Of a stretch of DNA of 5,009 nucleotides, positions 1 through 4,392 are shown one piece after another (positions within the stretch are counted from its first letter, which is position 1; each line of letters opens with the position of its first letter). Under the pieces are notes generated by a model, which was not told the origin of the DNA, made no database searches, and saw only the letters and a program-made list of their open reading frames with translations. The stretch lies in assembly GCA_017544125.1 (NCBI GenBank), contig JAFYET010000262.1:1-5009 (forward strand). The letters are read 5' to 3'. The stretch is from Ruminococcus sp. GTDB lineage: Bacteria; Bacillota; Clostridia; Oscillospirales; Ruminococcaceae. Position numbers and translations under genes: made by a program.

Positions 1-636
1 ATATGCACACTTGCATCGGGTGAGTCGATCATCACCGAGAAGGGTGCAATGAGCTGGATGTCGCCTAATATGCAGATGCAGACAAGCGGCGGCGGTCTTG
101 GCAAGATGTTTTCTCGTGCGCTTCAGGGCGAGGCTATGTTCCAGAATATCTATACCGCAATGGGCGGCGACGGAATGATTGCTATGGGTTCGAGCTTCCC
201 GGGCGATATAATGGTGCTTGATGTTTCAAGCGGTCCTATCATCGCTCAGAAATCTGCTTTCCTTGCAAGCGAGAGCACTGTTGTTCAGGAAATGCACTTT
301 AAAAAGAAGCTCGGCGCAGGTTTTTTTGGCGGTGAGGGCTTTATCATGCAGAAATTCTCCGGCAGCGGCAAGGTCATTCTTGAGATAGACGGTTCGGTAA
401 TGATGTATCAGCTTCAGGCTGGTCAGTCAATGCTTATAGATACAGGCTGTCTTGCTGTTATGGATGCAAGCGTTAATATGGAGATAGAGACGGTCAAGGG
501 CTTGGGCAATAAGCTCCTCGGCGGTGAAGGCTTCTTCAATACAAAGGTAACAGGTCCCGGAAGAGTATGGCTGCAGACAATGCCTGCAAGCAATCTTGCG
601 TCGCTTGTTGCAAGGTATATTCCCTCAGGCAGCTGA
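1..636 (+). CDS. AIM24 / TIGR00266 family protein, 5'-partial
   Basis: The reading frame is open from base 1, so the true start lies to the left; the internal ATG at 49 is not the start, because the family-typical stretch GESIITEKGAMSWMSP spans it. The 211 residues present cover most of a typical family member, which is roughly 220-260 residues. The protein is glycine-rich and predicted all-beta. It shows an internal duplication in its second half: LGAGFFGGEGF followed by GSGKVIL, then NKLLGGEGFF followed by GPGRVWL. No signal peptide or membrane segment is seen in the visible part. The family takes its name from the yeast mitochondrial protein Aim24; the bacterial members have no settled biochemical role, so none is assigned here. 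A terminator hairpin follows 9 bases after the TGA stop. The family call rests on recognising the motifs, not on an alignment. Confidence 0.85.
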   Translation: MCTLASGESIITEKGAMSWMSPNMQMQTSGGGLGKMFSRALQGEAMFQNIYTAMGGDGMIAMGSSFPGDIMVLDVSSGPIIAQKSAFLASESTVVQEMHFKKKLGAGFFGGEGFIMQKFSGSGKVILEIDGSVMMYQLQAGQSMLIDTGCLAVMDASVNMEIETVKGLGNKLLGGEGFFNTKVTGPGRVWLQTMPASNLASLVARYIPSGS

Positions 637-645
637 TAAATTATC

Positions 646-682
646 AAGAGCGTCATGTTACAAACACTGGCGCTCTTTTCTT
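646..682 (+). terminator. Intrinsic terminator after the AIM24-family gene
   Basis: AAGAGCG (646-652) pairs with CGCTCTT (671-677). The stem can be extended through TCA/TGG and, past a one-base bulge, through TGTT/AACA to a 3-base loop. TTTTCTT follows directly. It lies 9 bases after the AIM24-family stop and just ahead of the GNAT ribosome binding site. Confidence 0.75.
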
Positions 683-699
683 ATGGAGAATATGTGATT

Positions 700-1134
700 A
701 TGGTTAGACAGATAAGAGAAAATGAGCTTGGTGAGCTGTTAGAGCTTTATACTCACCTGCACGAGAGCGGCATTCCCGAAGAAAATGAACACCTTAAAAA
801 CACCTGGGAAAAGATAATGAATGACAGCGCCCACCACATTATAGTTTACGAAGTTGACGGCATGATAGTTTCTTCATGTGTGTGCGTTATCATACCAAAT
901 CTTACAAGAAATGTGCGCTCTTATGCGTTTATTGAAAATGTTGTAACTCACAGCGATCACAGGGGCAGGGGATATGCCAGCGCCTGCCTTGCATACGCTA
1001 AAGAGCTGGCTGTAAAAGAGAACTGCTACAAAATGATGCTGCTTACAGGGGCAAAAAGCGAGGCAACGCTTAGTTTTTATAAAAACGCAGGCTTCAACAG
1101 CGCAGACAAGACGGCGTTTATAATGTGGCTATAA
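700..1134 (+). CDS. GNAT family N-acetyltransferase
   Basis: This is a 144-residue single-domain acetyltransferase that would move an acetyl group from acetyl-CoA to an unknown amine substrate in the cytoplasm. The acetyl-CoA pyrophosphate-binding signature is visible as V81-V82 followed by the RxxGxA loop R88-G-R-G-Y-A93. The motif-B region is SFYKNAGF (125-132), near the C terminus. The N-terminal part (VRQIRENELGELLELYTHLHE) matches the usual first strand and helix of the fold. An in-frame ATG at 655 exists, but it lies inside the terminator hairpin of the preceding gene. The ATG at 700 has GGAGAA (685-690) nine bases upstream and begins at the natural start of the domain, so it is preferred. 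The substrate cannot be read from the sequence. No separate promoter is evident, so the gene may depend on read-through from the left. Confidence 0.88.
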   Translation: MVRQIRENELGELLELYTHLHESGIPEENEHLKNTWEKIMNDSAHHIIVYEVDGMIVSSCVCVIIPNLTRNVRSYAFIENVVTHSDHRGRGYASACLAYAKELAVKENCYKMMLLTGAKSEATLSFYKNAGFNSADKTAFIMWL

Positions 1135-1136
1135 CT

Positions 1137-1171
1137 AAAAAACAGCCGTGCGAACAGGGTCACACGGCTGT
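1137..1171 (-). terminator. Intrinsic terminator of the rtcB unit
   Basis: This is a perfect 9-bp stem: ACAGCCGTG (1142-1150) with CACGGCTGT (1163-1171), and a 12-base loop. Read on the minus strand, it is followed by six T residues (1142 to 1137). It starts 5 bases after the stop of the 53-codon small gene. On the plus strand no T-run follows (TATCTATC), so it is assigned to the minus strand. Confidence 0.85.
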
Positions 1172-1176
1172 ATCTA

Positions 1177-1338
1177 TCAGTAGACAGTAGGCTTATGCTT
1201 GATCTTTCGGGTATAAGCCTTTTTGTTTTTGTGGGGGATATCTACCGGCTTGACGTTGCCCCAGTCGCCACGGCTTTTGAGGTCGATCTTACGTTTTTCT
1301 TTCTTGCTCAGTTTTTCGTATGAAATAAATACCCGCAT
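1177..1338 (-). CDS. Small basic protein downstream of rtcB (53 aa)
   Basis: This 53-residue frame begins MRVFISYEKLSKKEKRKIDL, continues with a SRGDWGNVKPVDIPHKNKKA-type segment, and ends KHKPTVY. About a third of the residues are Lys or Arg, so it could bind RNA or a ribonucleoprotein, but that is inference from charge only. The start is well supported: GGGGAGG lies 8 bases upstream of the ATG and overlaps the last codons of rtcB, and only 3 bases separate the rtcB stop from this ATG. This spacing implies co-transcription and translational coupling with rtcB. A terminator follows the stop by 5 bases. The last third of the gene overlaps the terminator of the opposing GNAT gene. I do not recognise a named family; the organised SYEKLSKKxKR start and W-containing centre look like a real conserved small protein, not noise. 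Confidence 0.8.
   Translation of the reverse strand: MRVFISYEKLSKKEKRKIDLKSRGDWGNVKPVDIPHKNKKAYTRKIKHKPTVY
1189..1230 (+). terminator. Intrinsic terminator of the GNAT gene, inside the opposing small gene
   Basis: AGGCTTAT (1189-1196) pairs perfectly with ATAAGCCT (1213-1220), closing a 16-base loop. It is followed by TTTTTGTTTTT (1220-1230). It lies 55 bases after the GNAT stop. The T-run is the complement of Lys/Asn codons in the minus-strand small gene, so the sequence serves both strands. Confidence 0.65.
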
Positions 1339-1341
1339 ATA

Positions 1342-2547
1342 TCATTCCTCCCCGGCCTTGAAGTTATAGATAGGCTTGATGATATCAACTATCTCTGCCG
1401 TGTCTGTGATGTTGTTTACTATATCCTCCATATTCTTGTATGCCATAGGGCTTTCATCAAGGGTGGCGGAGCTTACCGATGTGGTGTAGATGCCCTTCAT
1501 CTCCTTCTTGAACTGTGACACTGTCAGAGTACTTCTTGCAGCGCCTCTTGAAAGCAGCCTGCCTGCGCCGTGAGGTGCAGAGTAGTTCCAGTCAGGGTTG
1601 CCCTTGCCACGGCAGATAAGGCTTCCGTCACGCATATTTATAGGTATGAGCAGTATCTCGCCATTCTGCGCCGAAACTGCACCCTTACGAAGTATCATAT
1701 TATCCGTATCGATATAATTATGAAGCGTTGTGAACTGCTCGACAACGTGAAAGCCCATGCCCTTGACGATCTCGTGCATCATAGCCTTGCGGTTAAGCTC
1801 GGCAAAGCGTGAGACTATCTTCATATCGTGGATATACTGCTCAAACAGGTCATCCTGCGCATAGGCAAGCGCCTTGGGCACATCGGTGCGCTTGGTGTTG
1901 TACAGCTTCTTAAGCTCTGATTCTATGAGCTTCTGCTTGCCCTCTTCCTTCAGGGCGGCTATGAGCCTGTCAGCATCTTCCTTGGAGCTGCCGTTAAGGC
2001 GCTTGTAGGCTTCAAGCTGATAGTAAGATTCCGTCTCAACACCTAAATGCCTTGACCCTGAGTGGATAACGATATAAATGCTGCCGTCCTGACTCTTGTC
2101 GGCTTCGATGAAGTGGTTGCCGCCGCCAAGCGTGCCAATACTCATTTCAGCACGAATGGGGTTTATGTGCTCATAGCAGTAAAGCTCTGTCAGGTCTATC
2201 TGCTCGGCATAGTGGTGTGCCTTCTTTCTTATGTTAAAGCCCGAGGGTATTGCTGAATATATAAGTTTATCGAGCTTCATAGGCTCAATGTGGCGTTCCT
2301 TGAGCTTAACGGTTTCCATTCCGCAGGATATATCTACGCCAACAAGGTTAGGCACTACCTTATCGGTAATGGTCATAGTTGTGCCGATAGTGCAGCCTGC
2401 GCCTGCGTGAACATCGGGCATTATGCGTATCTTCTGCCCCTCAGCCATAGGCTGATTAAGCAGGGTTATTATCTGTGAAATAGCAGTCTGGTCAATTATA
2501 TCTGTAAAGACCTTAGCGCTGCCGTATCTTCCGTTTAATTCTATCAT
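1342..2547 (-). CDS. rtcB: RtcB family RNA ligase
   Basis: This is a 401-residue RtcB, close to the ~408 residues of the E. coli enzyme. The family uses Mn2+ and GTP to join RNA 2',3'-cyclic-phosphate or 3'-phosphate ends to 5'-OH ends, acting in tRNA/rRNA repair or splicing. The hallmark motifs appear in order: MPDVHAGAGCTIG (43-55), the metal-binding VGVDISCGM with D72 and C75, GTLGGGNHFIE with N144 and H145, IHSGSR with H162, TLHNY with H276, RKGAVSA (287-293), and SAPHGAGR with H326, equivalent to the histidine that carries the GMP intermediate. All expected metal and nucleotide ligands are present, so it should be active. The frame extends to 2592, but the ATG at 2547 has AAAGGAGA 5-6 bases upstream and begins at the conserved MIELNGRYG. 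The upstream extension runs through a terminator T-run. The gene is co-oriented and coupled with the 53-residue gene that follows. A promoter and attenuator-like leader precede it. Confidence 0.95.
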   Translation of the reverse strand: MIELNGRYGSAKVFTDIIDQTAISQIITLLNQPMAEGQKIRIMPDVHAGAGCTIGTTMTITDKVVPNLVGVDISCGMETVKLKERHIEPMKLDKLIYSAIPSGFNIRKKAHHYAEQIDLTELYCYEHINPIRAEMSIGTLGGGNHFIEADKSQDGSIYIVIHSGSRHLGVETESYYQLEAYKRLNGSSKEDADRLIAALKEEGKQKLIESELKKLYNTKRTDVPKALAYAQDDLFEQYIHDMKIVSRFAELNRKAMMHEIVKGMGFHVVEQFTTLHNYIDTDNMILRKGAVSAQNGEILLIPINMRDGSLICRGKGNPDWNYSAPHGAGRLLSRGAARSTLTVSQFKKEMKGIYTTSVSSATLDESPMAYKNMEDIVNNITDTAEIVDIIKPIYNFKAGEE

Positions 2548-2574
2548 AAATTTCTCCTTTTCTCTTTTTGACGC

Positions 2575-2604
2575 AAAAAAACGCACCCTCAAAAGAGAGT
2601 GCGC
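2575..2604 (-). terminator. Strong intrinsic terminator or attenuator just upstream of rtcB
   Basis: On the minus strand CGCACTCTC (2603-2595) pairs with GAGGGTGCG (2590-2582) in nine base pairs, one of them G-U, around a TTTT tetraloop. Seven T residues follow (2581-2575). It lies 27 bases before the rtcB ATG and upstream of its ribosome binding site. It therefore sits between the consensus promoter at 2810-2838 and rtcB. No clear antiterminator partner was found by eye. Confidence 0.85.
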
Positions 2605-2646
2605 TGAAAGTCGACTTAATTGTATGCGTATAAAACGCCCGAAAGA

Positions 2647-2739
2647 TCAACGTTTCCCATTGCGGCAAATCTCGTTTTTGCGGTATGTAATGTATTCTGT
2701 TTTTATCATCTGTTCCTGTTGGAAGTTAAGTATTGTCAT
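2647..2739 (-). CDS. Leader micro-ORF upstream of rtcB (30 codons)
   Basis: The frame starts MTILNFQQEQMIKTEYITYR and ends at a TGA at 2649-2647, 30 residues in all. GGTGAG, complementary to the 16S UCACC, lies 6 bases upstream. Its ATG overlaps, as ATGA, the stop of a still smaller 13-codon frame (2777-2736, MNFKYRERTVSLK) that has no clear ribosome binding site. A second frame, +1 relative to this one, is open from about 2702 to its TAA at 2618-2616 and encodes protein-like sequence ending in AAMGNVDLSGVLYAYN. A +1 shift at the AAAAA run near 2704-2700 would give a 40-residue product. The ORF may be a leader peptide, a short real gene with its own terminator, or a decayed gene. I do not recognise the product. 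Confidence 0.4.
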   Translation of the reverse strand: MTILNFQQEQMIKTEYITYRKNEICRNGKR

Positions 2740-2785
2740 TTGAGACTCACCGTCCTTTCTCGATATTTGAAATTCATTTCGTAAT

Positions 2786-2800
2786 GTAAGCGCTGCTTAC
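2786..2800. repeat. Palindrome at the 5' end of the rtcB leader
   Basis: GTAAGC and GCTTAC form a perfect 6-bp inverted repeat around a 3-base centre. It falls about 10 bases downstream of the -10 box at 2810-2815, so it would be at the very 5' end of the transcript. It could be a stabilising 5' hairpin or a repressor operator. A smaller inverted repeat, GAAAT/ATTTC, follows at 2769-2780. Confidence 0.5.
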
Positions 2801-2809
2801 TGATTTTGT

Positions 2810-2838
2810 ATTATACAGCGTTTTTTGTGATTTGTCAA
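2810..2838 (-). promoter_or_regulatory. Consensus sigma-A promoter for the rtcB leader
   Basis: On the minus strand TTGACA (2838-2833) is separated by exactly 17 bases from TATAAT (2815-2810). Both boxes match the consensus fully. Transcription should begin near 2803 and run leftward through the leader toward rtcB. Confidence 0.9.
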
Positions 2839-2936
2839 GGGGTTTATGAAAAAAAAAGTTATATATTCGTTGTTTACCCAATGAAGCAGAGCTTTTTTGA
2901 TAAATGCTGCATATATGATTTTTGGTAGATTTGCCT

Positions 2937-2966
2937 ATGACATTTTGCGGGTATTTATGGTATAAT
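2937..2966 (+). promoter_or_regulatory. Extended -10 promoter for the carD-family gene
   Basis: TATAAT at 2961-2966 is preceded by TGG, giving the extended -10 form TGnTATAAT. A five-of-six -35 match, ATGACA (2937-2942), lies 18 bases upstream. The start codon follows about 42 bases downstream of the -10 box, which leaves a short 5' leader containing AGGAAAGG. Confidence 0.75.
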
Positions 2967-3008
2967 TTATACAGGAAATAAGCGGCTTTATATAGGAAAG
3001 GCAGGTAA

Positions 3009-3521
3009 ATGATGTTTGAAAAAGGCGATGTTGTCACTTATGCGGCGGCGGGAGTGTGCAAAGTCGAAGGTACTATGGATAAAAAGGTCAAGGGGTTCAG
3101 CAAGCAGTATCTTGTATTAAAGCCTGTCTATGAGCCTAACTGCGCTATATATGTGCCGACAGACAACGAAATGCTTATGAGCAGGGTTAGGGGAGTGATG
3201 TCTGAGGAGGATATTTATTCTCTCATAGAAGCTCTGCCCGATATCAAGAAAGAGTGGATAGACGATGATATTAAAAGGACCTCTTTTTTCAGGCAGACGC
3301 TCAAAAGCGGTGACAGAAAAGAGATAATGAAAATGCTGAGGGTGCTTTATCTTCACAGGCAGGAGCAGCTTGATAACGGCAGGAAGTTCCACTCGGCAGA
3401 CGAGCATTTTCTCAAAGAAGCCGAGCATATACTCTTTGATGAGTTTGCAGTAGTGCTCGGTATTGAGCCTGATGAGGTCACAGGCTTTATCACCGACAGG
3501 CTAAACGGTGCTAAAGCGTGA
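3009..3521 (+). CDS. CarD family transcriptional regulator
   Basis: This 170-residue protein has the two-part CarD/CdnL layout. The N-terminal Tudor-like RNA polymerase-interacting domain (about 1-60) contains MFEKGDVVTYAAAGVCKV and a YLVLKPVYEPNCAIYVPTDN stretch. A helical C-terminal part (about 70-165) includes MKMLRVLYLHRQEQL and FLKEAEHILFDEFAVVLG. In the family, the N-terminal domain binds the RNA polymerase beta subunit and the C-terminal domain contacts promoter DNA near the -10 element, adjusting open-complex stability, often at rRNA and housekeeping promoters. Two adjacent ATGs (3009 and 3012) are usable. AGGAAAGG (2994-3001) is 7 bases from the first and 10 from the second, and family members usually begin MF, so either is possible. 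It is transcribed divergently from the rtcB leader. No hairpin terminator follows, so transcripts may run into the tyrosine T-box region. Confidence 0.9.
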   Translation: MMFEKGDVVTYAAAGVCKVEGTMDKKVKGFSKQYLVLKPVYEPNCAIYVPTDNEMLMSRVRGVMSEEDIYSLIEALPDIKKEWIDDDIKRTSFFRQTLKSGDRKEIMKMLRVLYLHRQEQLDNGRKFHSADEHFLKEAEHILFDEFAVVLGIEPDEVTGFITDRLNGAKA

Positions 3522-3545
3522 AAAACAGTGCAAAAGCGTGAAAAA
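3513..3545 (+). repeat. Two copies of a 13-base direct repeat at the carD-family stop
   Basis: AAAGCGTGAAAAA occurs at 3513-3525 and 3533-3545, a 20-base period. The first copy contains the TGA stop, and in the second the same TGA recurs. The second copy ends 5 bases before the -35 box of the next promoter. It may be a small tandem duplication or an upstream promoter element. Confidence 0.6.
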
Positions 3546-3550
3546 GACTA

Positions 3551-3579
3551 TTGACAAGTAGGAAAATGTATGCTATAAT
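3551..3579 (+). promoter_or_regulatory. Consensus sigma-A promoter for the tyrS T-box operon
   Basis: TTGACA (3551-3556) is followed after exactly 17 bases by TATAAT (3574-3579), with TGC directly before the -10 box (extended -10). Transcription should begin near 3586, about 13 bases before Stem I of the T-box. Confidence 0.92.
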
Positions 3580-3598
3580 AACTACGTTATATCATGAA

Positions 3599-3841
3599 AA
3601 GCTATGACGGAAAAGCAGTAGCATTTACAGCCTGTTTCAGAGAGCCTGCGGTCGGTGTGAGCAGGCAGGGCGCAGATGACGAAATACATTCCCGAGCTTG
3701 CTGTAAAGAAAGGCGGTCACGCCAAATACAGCACGTTTAGCACACGTTACCTTGCTTAGAGGTCGGCCTTGCCGATAAACAGAGGTGGTACCACGATCAT
3801 TCGTCCTCCGGGAGCTTTGGCTTTCGGGGGCTTTTTGTTTT
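3599..3841 (+). promoter_or_regulatory. T-box riboswitch, tyrosine-specific
   Basis: This leader RNA senses uncharged tRNA-Tyr and allows read-through into the tyrS operon. Stem I closes with AAGCT (3599-3603)/AGCTT (3695-3699). A K-turn-like ATGAC/GA follows, then GGAA (3609-3612)/TTCC (3689-3692). The specifier loop holds GAAATACATT with the Tyr codon TAC at 3685-3687. The distal part has an AGAGA bulge (3639-3643) and the GCCTGC/GCAGGC hairpin (3644-3649, 3661-3666). A Stem II-like helix pairs TGCTGTA (3699-3705) with TACAGCA (3727-3733) around a GGCG/CGCC hairpin. Stem III is TCGGC/GCCGA (3763-3775). The antiterminator pairs GAGG (3782-3785) with CCTC (3805-3808) and ACG with CGT (3802-3804), and carries the canonical 7-base bulge UGGUACC (3786-3792). 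UGGU is complementary to a tRNA end ACCA, consistent with an A discriminator as in tRNA-Tyr. Confidence 0.95.
3805..3841 (+). terminator. T-box intrinsic terminator
   Basis: CCTCCGGGAGC (3805-3815) pairs with GCTTTCGGGGG (3820-3830) in 11 pairs, three of them G-U, around a TTTG loop. It is followed by CTTTTTGTTTT. Its 5' arm shares CCTC (3805-3808) with the antiterminator, so the two structures exclude each other, as expected for a transcriptional T-box. Confidence 0.93.
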
Positions 3842-3858
3842 AAAGGGGAGTGATATAA

Positions 3859-3906
3859 ATGATATCGACCAACGATCTCATTCATTATGCCGTGGGGATG
3901 ACCTGA
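3859..3906 (+). CDS. Possible 15-codon mini-ORF between the T-box and the membrane protein
   Basis: ATG at 3859 has an excellent ribosome binding site, AAAGGGGAG (3843-3850), 8 bases upstream. The frame encodes MISTNDLIHYAVGMT and stops at 3904-3906, one base before the ATG of the membrane protein gene. The downstream gene has only a weaker GGGGA inside this mini-ORF, so ribosomes finishing here could re-initiate there (translational coupling). It has one Tyr codon. It could be a leader peptide or a chance frame; the strong ribosome binding site and abutting stop favour real translation. Confidence 0.5.
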   Translation: MISTNDLIHYAVGMT

Positions 3907-3907
3907 G

Positions 3908-4378
3908 ATGCATTTCGGGTTTTCTTATGTAGGGCTTATATTTCTTGTGATGCTTATGGTGCCAAACATCGTATGGAGCAAGCATCAGCCAAAGGATTAT
4001 GATAAATATGTCGGTAATGAAAACAAAGTGCTGCTCACGCTTGAGAGAGCAGGCGAGGTGCTGACATCGGCTTTGTGCCTTATTTTCAGCGATTTCAATA
4101 TTGGCAGTATAAGACCGCGGAGCGCTTGGCTTTTGGCGGCATTTTTACTGATGATACTCTATGAAGTATACTGGATAAGGTACTTTAAAAGCGAAAAGAC
4201 AATGGCTGATATGTACAGCAGCATCTTAGGCATACCCGTTGCCGGGGCAACGCTGCCGGTCATGGCGTTCTTTCTGCTTGGCATCTATGGCAGGAACATA
4301 CCGCTCATCATCTCGGTGATTATTCTCGGCATTGGGCACATAGGCATACACTTGGCACACAAAAATGAAATAAAATAA
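3908..4378 (+). CDS. Conserved-looking small integral membrane protein, function unknown
   Basis: This is a 156-residue hydrophobic protein with about five membrane helices, roughly at 3-23, 46-63, 72-92, 107-127 and 130-150. A cytoplasmic-type charged stretch, [17 protein letters not shown] (24-40), follows the first helix, and [12 protein letters not shown] (94-105) lies between helices three and four. No catalytic motif or signal-peptide cleavage site is recognised. The [20 protein letters not shown] segment and the [13 protein letters not shown] terminus look like conserved family signatures, but I cannot name the family. The start at 3908 has GGGGA nine bases upstream and abuts the mini-ORF stop. 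The gene sits between the Tyr T-box and tyrS with 14 bases to the tyrS start, so it should be co-expressed with tyrS under tyrosine limitation. A role in tyrosine or amino-acid supply is conceivable from context only. Confidence 0.85.
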   Translation: MHFGFSYVGLIFLVMLMVPNIVWSKHQPKDYDKYVGNENKVLLTLERAGEVLTSALCLIFSDFNIGSIRPRSAWLLAAFLLMILYEVYWIRYFKSEKTMADMYSSILGIPVAGATLPVMAFFLLGIYGRNIPLIISVIILGIGHIGIHLAHKNEIK

Positions 4379-4392
4379 AGGAGAAATGGAAA

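Noticed and set aside
423..656. Minus-strand frame of 77 codons
   Set aside because: It is antisense to the AIM24-family gene, with no ribosome binding site or recognisable protein features.
655..699. In-frame ATG at 655 as a longer GNAT start
   Set aside because: It lies inside the terminator hairpin, has no ribosome binding site, and adds 15 residues before the natural domain start. The ATG at 700 has GGAGAA nine bases upstream.
1570..2478. Plus-strand frames of 62-80 codons (1570-1812, 2062-2256, 2290-2478)
   Set aside because: They all lie antisense to the well-supported rtcB gene and have no credible start signals.
2548..2592. Longer N terminus for rtcB beginning at 2592
   Set aside because: It starts inside the terminator stem/loop region, has no ribosome binding site and adds a non-family extension. 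The ATG at 2547 has AAAGGAGA and begins at the conserved MIELNGRYG.
2600..2645. Possible rtcB-proximal promoter on the minus strand (TTGATC with TACAAT)
   Set aside because: The spacing is about 20 bases and the -35 match is poor; much weaker than the consensus promoter at 2810-2838.
2774..3037. Minus-strand frame of 87 codons
   Set aside because: It crosses two promoters and the start of the carD-family gene; its AT-driven composition shows no family features.
3117..3428. Minus-strand frame of 103 codons
   Set aside because: It is a shadow of the carD-family gene on the opposite strand.
3637..3885. Minus-strand frame of 82 codons
   Set aside because: It is antisense to the structured T-box leader; GC-rich stems keep the frame open by chance.
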